Position numbers and translations under genes: made by a program. Of a stretch of 64,000 nt of DNA, positions 46,774 through 59,510 are shown piece by piece. Source of the DNA: Zingiber officinale (Eukaryota; Streptophyta; Magnoliopsida; Zingiberales; Zingiberaceae); assembly GCF_018446385.1 (NCBI RefSeq), contig NC_055996.1, positions 126,342,532 through 126,406,531 on the forward strand, read 5' to 3'. The notes below the pieces were generated by a model. That model made no database searches. It was not told where the DNA came from and was given only the letters and a program-made list of their open reading frames with translations. Numbering within the stretch: the first letter of the stretch is position 1; each line of letters starts with the position of its first letter.

Positions 46774-47020
46774 GGGGGGGGGGCTGAAGCCTCCCTCAGC
46801 CTCCCCAATCGGCCTGCCACTGGTGGTTGAGGTGGACTACATGCAGTAGAATAGCCAGAATATGCATTCAGGGGGAGGGGGTGAATTCAAGCTGACCACG
46901 ACACACTACTAAGGTCACGGCCAACCTGGCCACCTCACTGTAAGGGCGCAACCAAGGAAAGACCTCACTGCGAGGTTGTGGCCAAAGCGAGACCTCACTG
47001 TGAGGCCACCACCAAGTAGT
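46774..47020. repeat. Poly-G run and small CCTCACTGTGAGG repeats
   Basis: A run of ten G occurs near 46774-46783. At about 46932-47010 three units contain palindromic CCTCACTG-GAGG next to GGCCA or CAACCAAG. They lie in the GC-rich part upstream of the hAT pseudogene; no gene was recognised. Confidence 0.55.
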
Positions 47021-47179
47021 CACTAAGAGAGGAGAGGGAAGGGGGAGAAGATCATGCATATTGACGAGATGCATGCCAATGCCGGAGATCGAAGAGGAGA
47101 GGAGAGGAGAGGAGCGTGCCAGAGATTGGAGAGGAGGTCGATCAGAGAGGAAGATTTTAGGCCGCTGGGAAGAAAAATT

Positions 47180-47441
47180 GAGAATAAAAACCTTAATTAG
47201 AAAGTCAATTAGTGATGAAAACTTAATGGAGTCGCTAAAATAGCGACGAGAACTTATTTTGTTGCTAAAATAGCGAGGGAATTAAGTTTTTGTAGTTAAT
47301 TAAATAGGTTAAATAAGTATAGAGATGGAATTGACAACGAAATTAAATTTCAGTCGCTAAATTACTGACCATAATTTATTTCGGTCGCTAATTAGTGACG
47401 AAAATTAAATTCCGTCGTTAATTGCAGGTTTTCTTGTAGTG
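47180..47441 (-). mobile_element. CACTA terminus inside the hAT region
   Basis: Ends in TTTTCTTGTAGTG, the inverse of CACTACAAGAAAA. It is preceded by several GTCGCTAATTAGTGAC/TAGCGACGA subterminal repeats. The opposite terminus was not found, so this is a remnant or the end of a larger nested element. Confidence 0.6.
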
Positions 47442-48167
47442 AATTATATGATGAGAAGCAATAAATGATATGATTTAATTGATCAAATTTTGGACGATCA
47501 CCAATGAAATTGATCACCTTCATATAACAAATCAAACATTAAATGCATAGAAGATCTCAATATCTATAAATATTTGGCATACTTAACTAGCAAATAAAAT
47601 TATAAATATATGAAAAATTAACACTATATATTTTTCCAACACTTAAATTTGTAATCGAAAGAGATAAAGCAAGAAAACTTTACCTCAATCAAAACATGTT
47701 TGCTATGGAGCATCGGCAAAGCGACGACGGCAACACTGGCAGCAAATGACAGTGGTGCGGCTGATAGCGGCAATAGCAAGTGAATGACAATGACATCAAT
47801 ATGCGACGAAGGATTTTGAGGGTAAAATTAAGGTTAGGGAAAGAATAATAAGGGGATTATGAGAGGAAGAAGACCACGGGAGAGAAAAAAGAAGAGGGAA
47901 TTAGGAGGAAGAAAACACAGGAGAGGAGTGGGGGAAAAAGCAAAGGCAATGAGAGAGAAAAAAAAATATCGAGAGAAACAAAAGGGTTGGCGAAAGAGAG
48001 AAAAAAATGTTTGGGTTCTTATTTGTTTTAATTGAATATTTTGTAAAAAAATCTTGAAATGTTTAGAATTTATAACTAAATCATTTTTTTTTAAATCACT
48101 GTATTATTTTTCTTCCAAAATTTCAAAAGAGGTCACACCCCCTCGGCCCCATGTAGCTACGTCCCTG

Positions 48168-50273
48168 ACTACATGGCAGTTGAATGAGATTCCATGTTAT
48201 TAGGGAAATTAGAGCTGGGAGGAGGTGGGCTTGAACCGAGGTGCGCTCGATTTTGGATGTGGAAAGAATAAGCTTTAGTTGACCAAGTAAAAAATTTATA
48301 TAAGTAATAAAAAAAATGAGTTATGCTAGAGTCTAGGCCTAAATAAGATGTGTTTCTCTGGTAGCAAAAGATTTTATGTTGATTTCGGGCATCCCACATA
48401 ATTAATTCCATAGTTATTTAATTTGTAGAGAGGTAAATCACGGATGATCTTATCTTTAAATAGTAACTAATGCATGAGGGATGATAAAAATTTAATAAGT
48501 ATTTTGTTGTCGATTGGTGTCTCTGGATATCACGCAAGGTACATTTTGAGATGGATGGTAAAAGTGATGATGGACTAGGTGCAAAATGATGGAGCTTTGT
48601 TCTTTTCGTTGTTTTTTCTCTCTCATGACACTATCTGTAAGAGAACAAAAAGCTCTTCTTTTATATTTGGATATATTTATAGGCCTCGGAATCCATATTT
48701 GCACTGTCTAATTTGGTCATGTGCCCTAGCCTAACATTCCGGTTAATGTCACTCAAGACCATAGGTTGAATGATATGATGAGATGACCTAATGATTTTTA
48801 AGTGTAGTGTTTAACATCCTCCGTATTTTTTTATTTATTAGATATCTATAAATTGAGTCTCGACGAATTAATAGATGAATTTTTCTAATTCCTTAATAGG
48901 AGGTTGATCAAAAATATTGGGCTGATAGATTACTACTATAAATATTTTTCGATTTATATAGGATTGAATCGATCATCCTCAAAATTAATTGATATAAACG
49001 CAATATCAAATGAGCTAAAAAAAACTTCCAACATATTAAATGCAAGGATCACCGAAAGTAAGCCAATCTTCCATCTAATAACACATCACTCTATTATCTG
49101 ACACTACACATAAAATAATGTCATTTGTAAATTTTATATGGCTATCATCATGGTCTATTATTAAAATAACCACTAGGTACTTTTATTCGATTCCTCTAAT
49201 CTACTCCTAAATTATTATATCATAGAATTATATGTGATTCCTCCAATTTGATAATTAAAAAAATATAATGGATAAGGTCGGTGTTTTGTCAACACCCACA
49301 ACTATTACATGTGCGAGTCACTGTTGATGTCTTCTCATAAGTGGTAGATTATATTATTACTCTCAATAATTTACTCTGAAATTGATGTCCAATATTACAT
49401 ATAACATAAAAAAAACCTCAAAATTAATAAATTTATTATTTTTAAAAATAAGTTCTATATTCCCAATAAAATGACACTGCATTTAAAATAAATATATTTT
49501 ATAAATGGACAAAAGTAAAAAAATGACATCTCATTTTTTTTTAAAAATCATCATACTTTTATATATATAATCATAGTTATTACATATATATTATACTAGT
49601 AATAATTTTATTATTATTACAACGTGAATAATAAATAAGCAAGTTAAATCAATATTATAACAGCTAGATTAGATTCATGTTATAATTGTTACAATTTTAT
49701 AATTACTATATTATAAATATTTTTAAATATGTTAAATACGTGTCCCCAATTTAGGATTTAGAAGAAAACTAAAGGTGAAAAATAATTATTAATAATACCA
49801 TCGAAGACATTTAACTAATTATATATAAATTACGGGTAGAATGAAGGGTTTTTTATTAAAAAAAAAAAGCAAAAACAAAGACGTGGTTTGTTAATTCTTA
49901 AAAAAATATGGACGTTCTTCTTAATGTTTGCCCTTTATAAATTTGGTGGCAATATGTATACATTCAAAACATCCTCCGATATCGTGGAGGAATCGAATTA
50001 AACATCCTCCTAAATTTTATAATATTTTAAACGGCCCACTAATTTGGATTCTCGTAATAATAAGCCGGCGGCACCTCCAAACCGTCCAGTGGCAATTCTG
50101 TTATAAACTCAGGTCTGGTGGCTATTTGGTTATTATCAGCGAGTAGGATTGGGAGAGAGATTACATGATCGCGTGAAAAGGAAACGGCATTGTTCATCCG
50201 ATCTTGAGATTGAAGATGGCAATCAGATTCAGAGCTTGAATCAAAAGGTGCGATCGGAATCCGGAGGTGCAGA
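48168..50273. other. Intergenic DNA and 5' flank of the ABA-receptor gene
   Basis: AT-rich to about 50030, with no supported gene. A more balanced stretch at about 50040-50273 is the likely promoter-proximal and leader region of the PYL gene. Frames there on either strand are overlapping shadows. Confidence 0.45.
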
Positions 50274-53200
50274 ATGGTCCGGAAGAACAGTAACTCCGTC
50301 GGAGGTCCGTGGCGGCTCGCCGACGAGATGCACGCGCCGGCGGCCCGGTGCACCGGCATGGAGGCGGAGTGCCTCCGACGGTTCCATCGGCATGAACCCC
50401 TGGAGAATCAGTGCAGCTCTTCCGTCGTCAATCACATCAAAGCCCCCGTCCAGCTCGTTGAGATTCTTTCTCTTTTTTTCTCGCTTCCTTGGTTCTTGGC
50501 GTGCTCTGGATTTTAGCTTCTTCTTTTTGTTCGCTATCAGATTTTATTTCTGCCCTTGATTTGATTGATTGTTGGAATAAGTCTCTTTTCCTTATAGTTT
50601 CGTAACCTCGCAAGAACTGTGCTCTTTCTTGTACGAACACTGGTTTCTTGCTTGCGTTGAATTGAAACCGAGCCGATTCAAAAGTTCTTTTTTTTTTCTA
50701 GAAAATAAATTTTAAATTTGTCTAGGTTGGTGGTGACTCGATTCGGCTCTTGTGTCAGGTTTGGTCCTTAGTGAGGCGATTTGATCAGCCACAGAGCTAC
50801 AAGCCGTTTGTGAGCAGGTGCATCATGCGGGGGGATTTTGCAGTAGGGTGTTTGCGAGAAGTGAACGTCAAATCAGGGCTTCCTGCTACCACCAGCACTG
50901 AAAGGCTAGAACAGCTCGATGACAACGAACACATCCTGGGCATCAAGATTGTTGGGGGTGATCATAGGCTTCAGGTACTCTAATCTTCTCACTTTTAGTT
51001 TTTCTTAGAATTCCTTCATCATGCTTCTACTCTTCTGTCCACCTGCTTGGCGTATGCATCATACACGTGAAGTAATATACGAGTTGTCCTGAATTATTCA
51101 ATGGCTGCTCCATCTTGAATTAGCATATATGTATCATTGTGCTCTTTAAGGAAAAGAAACCATAGTGATTAATATCCTCTCAAGTGGTTCTTTGACCTAA
51201 CAAATTTCTAGTAGATGGTTTTGATAGCTTATGTTTGAGGTGCTGCCATCAGTTAATAGTACATATTTATGGGTACAGACGAGTTTCATTCCCAAAATCT
51301 CGACATACAAATGACCTTATCAACTTTGATGGTACCTTTTATCAATACAAAACCTTATCCCACTAGGTGGGGTTGGCTATATGAATCATTTTACGTCAAT
51401 GTGCTCTATCCCCTACTATATCATCATCTATACTTAAATAAATTTTATCTCCCGTACTATCTTAAATGTGCCTTTCGGAGTTTTCCCCCAATAAATACAA
51501 CTCTGACTTTCTCTCTAATGCTCTCATTTCTTATTCTGTTCATCCTCTTATGACCACTCATCCATCTTAACATCATCTTTGTAACTCTCATCTTCTGCTC
51601 ATGTGTTCGAGTTTTAATCCAACATTCAACTCCATATAACATAGCAGGTCTAACTGCGGTTTTACAGAACTTTCCTTTAAGTTTTAGAGGTACTTACGAT
51701 CACATAAAACACTCCTCTTCTCCATTTCAACCATGATACGACGAATCATGTGGGGCCCCCGAAGTCGAGGACAAAGTCAAAAAAGTTGGCTGACATGGTG
51801 GTCAAAGTTAAGGAGGGGTCAATACTCGGTGCTAGCATGGTCACATGTTTCGGCAGGGTGGTATAGCCGATCGAACCTCTGGTTCGATCGGATCCCGAGT
51901 CCCTCAGGGTCGATGAAACCTCGAGTTGTTTTAGTATCATTCAGAGTCGAGTCCTCTGGGTGACTCGGGGTTGACACGGGCACACGTCTCGGTTGAGTGG
52001 TTTGGCTATGCTAAGCACATGGCTCGGCCGGGCTTTTTGGACGAGCAGAGACTCCGAGCGAAGACCGAGCCCTTGAAAGGGTCATCATTCTTTAACCGAC
52101 TTGACCTTGTATGCAACGAGGTCTGATCGAGCGATAGAGGCGACTCGATTGACTTACCATTAGAACATATTAATGGTCCACCAACCTAATGACCTAATAT
52201 TCCATTTTGGCGTTTTGTGTAACGGTTGTCAGAGAATCAAAGGAATATTCCCTATGCAGTCTTTGCGATGAAAGCTTCCACGCTGCAAAGTGCAGAGGTG
52301 GTGGGTCTATTTTTGGAAAGGTGTCAGAATGTCAAAATGGTCGGTCCTTTTTTTGGAAATGCATCGATATTCATACACAGAGGAAAATTGAGACTATATA
52401 AGGGGTCTCTTGCTAAAGGCGCAGGTACACTACGCAACATTACACACTCAGAGTTCATTCCTATCTACTGTTCACTGCATTCTTTTTCTTTCTATCACTT
52501 GACTAACTTGAGCGTTAGAATGTCTGCGCCGAGACCCCCCTGGCCCGGTTGTTGACTTTTTCTTCCCTCGACATTCTTTTTGACACGCAGGATCGTTTGG
52601 CACCCTCTGCTGTTAGCTCAAAAGTCTTCTCATAGTCAACCGTGAAGCCACCTACCCAACGCACTATCTTTCCCGATTTTAGACAGGATCAAACCATCTT
52701 ACTTATATTCTATGTATGATATCTCTCTCAATCCCTCCATTATTTTATAAAAAATATCCTAAATATTTAAAACTCTCAGTTTCAGGCAACTCATCATCTT
52801 CTATCTTAACAATTGTCTCATTATGTCTAATATTGCTAAACTTAAATTCCATATATTCTGTCTTTATTTTTCTAAACCTAAAGTCTTTCCCTTCTAGTGT
52901 TTCTCGCTAAGATTCTTAATTAGCATTTACTCATTCACGTGTTTCATCTACCAAAATAATATCATCTGCAAACAATATGCACCATAGTACTATGTCTTGA
53001 ATGTGTGCAGTGTGTTCGTCCATAATTAGTGTAAAAAAATAGAGACCTAGAGTTGATCCTTGATGTAACCCTATCTTTGTTGGAAATACTTCAGTTACTT
53101 CACCTGAAGTCTTTACTCTGGTCGTTATATTCTCATATATATCCTTAATTAGTTCAATATATATTATGCTAACACCTCTCTTTTCTAGAATTTTTCATAT

Positions 53201-56200
53201 AATTTCTTTGGGACTCTATCATAAGCTTTTTCTAAGTCACTGAATATCATGTATAGATCTTGTTTTTGCTCTTAATATTTTCAATTTGTTCTCTAAGAGG
53301 ATGTATAACTTCTATTATCGACCTTCCAGATCCAGATCCAGATCCAAATCCAAATTAATTTTTAGACACTTTGGTCTTCTTAATTTTTTTCTATTACTCT
53401 TTCCCAAAGTTTCATGTATGACTCATTGGTTTAATATCCCTATAGTTTGTACGTCTTCCTGTTCTTATATAAGGGGACTAGAGTACTTACCCTCCAATGA
53501 TCAGACATTTTTTTCATTTTCAATATCATATTAAATAATTTTATAAGTCATTCAATACCTTGTTTCCCGAGGCACTTTCATAGCTCTATCGGAATATCAT
53601 CTGGTCCAATAGCTTTTACATTGTGTATCTCATTTAAAGTTTGTTCTACTTTTGAAAATTGAATTCTATGATAAAAATTTAAATTTCTATTCTCATTTGA
53701 CCTACTTAAATTTCTATACTCATTTGACCTACTTAAGTTAAGTTGGTCCTCTAACGAAAATACCTCTTCTACCATTTTTTTATTTCTTCATCATTTACTA
53801 GCACTCTATTGTATTCATCTTTAATACATTTTATTTGGATAAGATCTCTTATCTTTCTCTCACTTTAACTATTCTATAAATGTCTCTTTCTTCTTCTTTT
53901 GTATCCAATTTTTGATATAATCATTCAAAAGTTTTATTCTTTGCTTCATTTACTACTTTCTTAGCCTCCTTTTTGGCTATTGTATATTTTTTTAAGTCTT
54001 CCTCCTTTTTACAAATATATAATTCCTTATAAGTTATTCATTTTTTCTTCACTTTCTCTTGTATTATTTCATTCCACCACCAAGATTCCTTACTTGGTGG
54101 TGCATGTCCTTTTTATTAGTACACTTTTAGCTACTATTTTCAACTTTAATACTATCTTATCCCATGTCATTTTAGATTTACCATATATTTCATCTAATGC
54201 CTATACTCCTACCTTCTCCTTAATATATTTTGCCTCATCCTTTAACTTCCACCACTTAATTTTAGGAGTTGTATATATTTTCTTTCTATTGATACTATGC
54301 TTGAGACGTATATCCAACATTACTAACCTATGTTGGATAGTTAAGCTTTCTCCAGCGATGACCTTGCAAACTTTACAAATCTTTCTATCCCTCTTCCTAA
54401 CGATAAGAAAGTCAATTTACGATTTATTATTCCTACTTTTGAACATGACCAAATGTTCTTCTCTTTTCTTAAAAAAACATATTATCTAATATAAGGTCAT
54501 ATGCTATCATAAAATCCAATATAATTTTCCCTTCTTCATTTCTCTTTCCAAACCCATAACCCCTATATACCCTCTCATATTCCTTATTTTCACTGCCCAT
54601 TTAGATCACCTCCTATTAAAATTATTTCATTTGACGGAATATTTTTATGATACTTCATCTAGGTTTGTCCCAAAACCTTGATTTGGTAGCTTCATCGAAT
54701 CCTACTTGTGGTGCATATATGTTAATTACGTTCATAATTTCTTTCGCCGCTATTATTTTAAAAGCTATAATTCTATCATCTTTTATAACTACTACAATTT
54801 CATTCTTTAATGAACTATCTACTACAATATCCACTTTCTTATTTTACTTTTTCCTATGTGTCATAACTTAAAACTCAAGTTGTGTATCATCTTTGCCTTC
54901 TCACCTACCCATTTTGTTTTTTGTACACATAAAATACTAATTCTTCTCTTAATCTTCACATCTACTACCTCCATTGATTTACTAGTGAGGGTTCCTACGT
55001 TCCATGCTCCAAATATTAAACTATTAATTTTCCTATAATATATGTTATTATTCAACTGGTGTGAGAACTCTTGCCTATTTAACACTACACTTAAGTTCTC
55101 ATAGAGATATAGTGGTTCTTGCAAATATGTTACAGTCGAACCCTGTAACGCGAACTTTTGCATATTTAGTACTACACCCGAGTTCTGAAGATGTAACGGT
55201 CCTTGCCCAGACATTACAGTCGGACCCTACAACGTGTTCCTTCCGGGTAATAACATAGCATTAACACAATAGTTTAATGGATTCATTCATTGAACATTTC
55301 TCATAGTTTAACGATGGTTGACAACCTAAGAGAACCTTTCTCCTTTATCCAGGCTTGGGGCCGGCAATAATGGTACCTTTTGGCAGACATATTAAATTAG
55401 TTCTCATTAACAAATTAATTATCTCCTATTTCTATTATGCCTTCATAGGGGTTGTTACAATTTTAGGAAGTAAATTAGAGAGATAAACATGGCTGGATGA
55501 TAACAACGAAATTAGTGATAAAATTCCACACTATTATTGTGCTTATTATTCATAGTCTATGCTAGAATTTTGGTTTATTTTATTTTTGAATTAGCCCATG
55601 TAACTCTTTGATAATTTGAAATGACTGAGAATTCAAACACTACATTTGTGTGATTCTGATTATACGCATGTGGTAAGCTTGATCATTCATTTGTCCTCCA
55701 CTATAATTAGGCTGACGTAACGTTTAAATAGCACAGTTTTCCTTTGTCCCCCATTTGATCTACTGGATACATGCTGATATTGTGTTGAATTGAGGTTGAG
55801 CATAATCTATCTTAATTAAAATGACTAATCCCTTGAGAGGGAGACACCCTATATAGACATGTTTGATCACCACACTTATCTATGTGGGAGACTAATGAAT
55901 GTGAATGCCCTTGCAATGTATGTGCTCCATCCCAGCTTATACAATTTGTTGCATGTACATTGATAAATTCATTGTTGGTTTTATCTCTTTTCTGAATCAT
56001 CCACCTTCATTTTTCTGTCCAGAACTACTCATCGGTGCTAACTGTGCATCCTGAGATTCTTGATGGTGGACAAGGGACTTTAGTTGTAGAGTCATTTATA
56101 GTTGATGTGCCTGAAGGGAACACTAAAGACGATACTTGTTTTTTTGTCGAGGCTTTGATCAAATGCAATCTCAAGTCTTTGGCTGTGATATCAGAACGTT

Positions 56201-56238
56201 TGGCAGTTCAAGATCAGACGGAGTACAATGCGCTCTGA
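50274..56238 (+). CDS. PYL: PYR/PYL/RCAR abscisic-acid receptor
   Basis: Exons 50274-50456, 50759-50974 and 56023-56238 join in frame with GT-AG introns to give 204 residues. It is a START-like (Bet v 1 fold) soluble receptor that binds abscisic acid and then inhibits clade A PP2C phosphatases. Visible hallmarks are HIKAPVQLVWSLVRRFDQP (residues about 52-72), the gate loop SGLPA (100-104) followed by TTSTERLE, the latch HRL (130-132) within GGDHRLQNYSS, and the C-terminal helix with FVEALIKCNLKSLA. The NVKSGLPATTSTERLE context and two introns fit the PYL7-10 subfamily. An alternative start at 50358 (MEAEC) would give 176 residues, closer to rice relatives; the extra N-terminus is the least certain part. 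Intron 2 is 5048 bases and holds a LINE split by a solo LTR. Confidence 0.9.
51450..55214 (-). pseudogene. Degraded LINE endonuclease/reverse transcriptase frame
   Basis: Minus-strand fragments: 55214-54861 includes the start of the AP-type endonuclease (FGAWNVGTLTSKSMEVVDV and KTKWVGEKAK), and 51642-51457 shows the typical C-terminal piece (MLYGVECW...EQKMRVTKMMLRWMSGHKR...RNESIREKV). A piece around 53775-53578 (NEIHNVKAIGPDDIPIEL) matches the start of the reverse transcriptase domain. Stops and frame changes intervene, and the nested LTR splits it at 51734. Confidence 0.78.
51734..52691 (+). mobile_element. Solo LTR nested in the LINE
   Basis: The 958-base insert begins TGATACGACG and ends GACAGGATCA (TG...CA termini). 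It is flanked by perfect AACCA copies at 51729-51733 and 52692-52696. Removing it restores the LINE sequence across the junction. A TATA-like GACTATATAAGGGG lies at about 52391 on the + strand. There is no internal coding region and no second LTR, so it is the product of LTR-LTR recombination. Confidence 0.8.
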
Positions 56239-57380
56239 TACATGAATGCATGGAGGTGCAGACTGAGTTCACTTGTAGACTTTGAGATAGTTGCAGATTT
56301 TGATATTATGTGCTAGATTTTTTACTTTCATGTCCAACACTTTACACTAGCCTTCCCTTCAGGAATATCTTTGCCTAGTAAGCCATCAGAACTTTCCCAT
56401 TGCAGCCATCCTAGTCAAATGTGAAGCAAAGCTCATGGTTCTTAGGCCATGGAGTTACGAAGATATGAGCAAGTATTTGAGCTGTACCATTTCGTGGCAG
56501 TAGCAGTTAGCCAAAGTAGATGGAGGATGGTAAAGACTTGATATTTGTCGCATATCATTAGAACTTTTATAATTTTTTTTTTTGATATTTCTGTACATAT
56601 TTCACCATCTTCTCATTTTTTTAAGAGCCGGGGGAGAGTGTAATATGAAGCTATTGTTGTGTACTTATATTAAATAGCTACAATAATTATGTTTGCAACT
56701 TTTGTTTGGGTGTTTTTGGTAGTCTTGGGTTTGACTCACATTTCCCCAGTTTCTTGATGATATCTGACAGCCTTCATGAGAAAGAGCAACCATTTGCTGA
56801 AGCTATGGGATAGAGTTTAGTTGATTAGTACAGAGTAAAATTACTATCATAAGATAAGAGTTTGAATCTCTGTAAAATTGAAGAAAAAAAGTTCTCATAA
56901 TGATCAATTATAATTTTCTGATTTATCTCCTCGTAGGGCTGTTGGGATGGCAAATTTCATATTTTGCTATCATATATTTTTAAAATGAAAATTTCTGTTC
57001 AGCTCAAAACATATTCTGAGGAGCATCTATTTGTTTAAACACTGAAGGACAAATAAGCAGTCAAGATGAGACCGGCTGCTGAGAGTGGCCAGTAGATAGC
57101 TTTGTAACAAGATGAGGAATCAGAATAGGGGAGAATGTTAAAATAGGTTCATTTTCTGTGTCTCACACTGTTTACTTTTTCATTTTGCAGGGCCCCGTGC
57201 ACTGTTTCTTTCAGTAACATAGCTGTCTTTTGTCCACTGTCTCCGAGTCTCATTGTTTATGTTTCCATGTCGATTTTATCCGTTTTACTACTTATCATTT
57301 TGTCATATTGTCACAGGATTTTTAATTCAGGACAGTGGTAAACTAGGTAAAACATTATTAGAAGCCCCACAACACTCTGT
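56239..57380. other. 3' flank of the PYL gene, no gene seen
   Basis: Probably 3' untranslated sequence, then intergenic DNA. A stretch near 56353-56420 (GGAATATCTTTGCCTAGTAA and following) was examined for a further exon but gives no family match. Confidence 0.4.
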
Positions 57381-57397
57381 AGGACAACTCACAATGG

Positions 57398-57616
57398 TGA
57401 CCCCACAGGTCATCCGAGTTGGTATGTGGTGGGATGCTTGTCACATGAGGTCGCGGGATCGAAACTTAGGGTAGTCAGGACGTAAATCCCCGGTCCCTGT
57501 GCAACTCACCCCACCTACCATATACTTGCTCAGGATGTTATGATTTATTTCCCTCGTAATGACCTTGGGTCTGATGCGACAGGAACGCTGGAGACGAGCG
57601 ATTTCGCCATTGCCAC
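57398..57616 (+). mobile_element. tRNA-derived SINE downstream of the PYL gene
   Basis: A 219-base insert flanked by perfect copies of AGGACAACTCACAATGG (57381-57397 and 57617-57633). It has an A-box-like GTTGGTATGTGGTGGG and, about 30 bases further, a B-box-like GCGGGATCGAAACTT. It continues into a body ending GAACGCTGGAGACGAGCGAT and a short tail. The three SINEs with simple flanks in this window (9344, 20980 and this one) share no obvious sequence. Confidence 0.82.
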
Positions 57617-57849
57617 AGGACAACTCACAATGGCTTAGTATCAGAAACACTAGCTTTCTCATGCAGTCAACTTGCTTGTCGAGGTTTTGAGTAATGATTG
57701 ACAAAGATTTATGAATAATGAATATTCATTATCAATTGAACTTTGATTTAAGGAACAAAACAAATGAGGGGTGAAATAGTCTTTACAAAGGAAAAATAGC
57801 TTTCATGCATGATAAGAAAAATATATTTTGTTATTAGCCAGGAAACTTA

Positions 57850-58098
57850 GAATTGCTAAAATAAGGATTAGTTATTAATTGGTATTGGATTTTAGCGACG
57901 GAATTAATATTTAGATTAGTCATCGAAATTTGGTCGCTGGTTTAATGACTAAAATATAATTCGGTCTTTATTTAGCCATCGAAATAAATTTCGTTATATA
58001 TATAATAACAATCAAAATATTAATTTGATTATTAAATTAGCAATCGAATATAATTCAGTCGTTAATTCCATCGATGTAAGAGAATATTCTTGTAGTGA
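57850..58098 (-). mobile_element. CACTA element terminus
   Basis: Ends ATATTCTTGTAGTG (inverse of CACTACAAGAATAT) and carries TAGCGACGGAATT, GTCGCTGGTTTAATGAC and CATCGAAAT subterminal repeats, like the terminus at 47180-47441. The opposite end was not found. Confidence 0.55.
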
Positions 58099-58611
58099 TA
58101 GTTCATAAATATTATTCATGGACCTTATTCATAAATATTATTCACTAATATTATTCATAAATATTAATAAATTGAACATATATATATTCAAATTTATTGA
58201 TTTAATTTAATAAGTTATTTAAATTTTTTTTATTTAATTGATCTTGTTTGTATTGAACGAATATAAATAAATTAATCAATTCTAAATTTAATTTGTTCAT
58301 GAATATTTTATCACCCTAAAATCATTCGGAGATGAAATAGGACTTAGACAACAAAACAAGTCATGTGTTAACAATTGGGTCCATTTATCCTGTTCTTTTC
58401 CTCACTGTAATTTTCAGTTGCAATAAAGATTTACTTGAGTTGAAATTTAATAATACACAAACAGAAAAACTTACGATAACCCACAAGTCCAATTTCTTCT
58501 AGATTTGATTCCTTTGATGATATTGCTCTTCAAGTCCAACTTCATATAAGATCTCATAAATTTATTGTGTGCCACATAGTATTATTTTCATAGTCTTCCA
58601 AATATAACTTT
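58099..58611. other. AT-rich spacer
   Basis: Starts with short repeats of TTCATAAATATTATTCA (58105-58160). No gene or known element was seen. Confidence 0.4.
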
Positions 58612-58970
58612 TGTTGAATAAGTATGAATGGAGAAGAGAAGGAAGAGAAGAAGCTCTATTGTGCATGGGACTTTAGTCTCACATTGGGAGTTTCTTGACA
58701 TTTTTGTTGATTTATATTGATTCACATACATTGAGGATGTGAACAAATGCATAGGGAGAGTGACCTGCGCATACAAATACCGGACCGGTCGGGGTAAAAT
58801 TTGCCCAAGCAGAATAATCGAAACAGCCAAGTGAAACGCTGACGTTCAGTAATGATATAGCATTCGGGTGTCATTCAATTCGTCGTGACCATCAGTACTT
58901 GGTGGAGTTCACGAAGCACAGCCGAAAGTGGGTGCTCAGGTTATTTCAACTTAGTACCTATAAATCTCCG
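58612..58970 (+). repeat. Truncated LTR related to the intronic copia element
   Basis: Matches the left LTR of the 10.1-16.8 kb element. Shared parts are TGTTG-ATA-GT-GAATGGAGAAG near the start, GGGACTTTAGTCTCACATTG, then CCGGACCGGTCGGGG-AAATTTGCCCAAGC. Late-LTR parts (CGTCGTGACCATCAGT and GAAGCACAGCCG) follow with large internal gaps. It probably derives from a solo LTR. Confidence 0.6.
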
Positions 58971-59510
58971 GTATTAAATTATTTGTGTCTACCAGTTTTT
59001 ACCATGCTTAGGCAACTTGCATTGTGATACTCTATTAGATACCCCTTAAGAGGAAGCTAGTCCCGTAAAAAATGGAAAACAAACAAAATACATAGCTATT
59101 CTGGTTTAAAACTTCATCTTTGTCTCTACAGTCTACTTGGAATCTTCATGGTCTCGCCCGACCCAATCAATTTAAGTAGCTTGTTCCTTAGTCCTCTTAA
59201 CTAGTTCATCAAATCGACTCAATCAGACCATCTAACCTACTTATTCACTTACTTTATTATCTAAATTTAAATTTTAAAAATATAAAATAGATTAAATAAA
59301 AAAGACTCAACCATTGAGTCGAGTCTTAAATTATTGAGCTTATCTGCTCTCCTTCTTGGACGCATCTAACAACAATGAGCAGCAGGCTCGTACATTCTCA
59401 TAGCTCAAGATTTAAATTATTCATCAAATCCCAAGTAAACGACAAACAAACACACCGACCCACCCATCAAACAATTCAGAGCTAACAGAATCTACATCCC
59501 GGCCAGTTCG
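58971..59510. other. Spacer and 3' flank of the R3-MYB gene
   Basis: AT-rich, no gene seen. The right end, near the stop codon at 59511, is the likely 3' untranslated region of the minus-strand MYB gene. Confidence 0.4.

Larger units (their letters stand above)
42624..48167 (-). mobile_element. Decayed hAT-type DNA transposon
   Basis: The right end, read on the minus strand, is CAGGGACGTAGCTACATGGG followed by GCCGAGGGGG, a typical hAT terminus. The left end has a related CAAGGGCAAAACTC...AAGGGGGCTGAATT. A minus-strand transposase pseudogene lies between. The eight bases outside each end (GTTGTTGA and ACTACATG) do not match, so one boundary is wrong or the duplication is lost. Confidence 0.6.
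51341..55369 (-). mobile_element. RTE-type LINE in intron 2 of the PYL gene
   Basis: Flanked by 12 bp copies of ATGGTACCTTTT (51329-51340 and 55370-55381). On the minus strand it starts with TTGCCGGCCCCAAGCCTGGA and ends near ATATAGCCAACCCCACCTAG and TAAGGTTTTGTATTGAT, features of plant RTE LINEs. Without the nested LTR and its duplication it is about 3.07 kb, near full length. It is antisense to the host gene. Confidence 0.82.
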
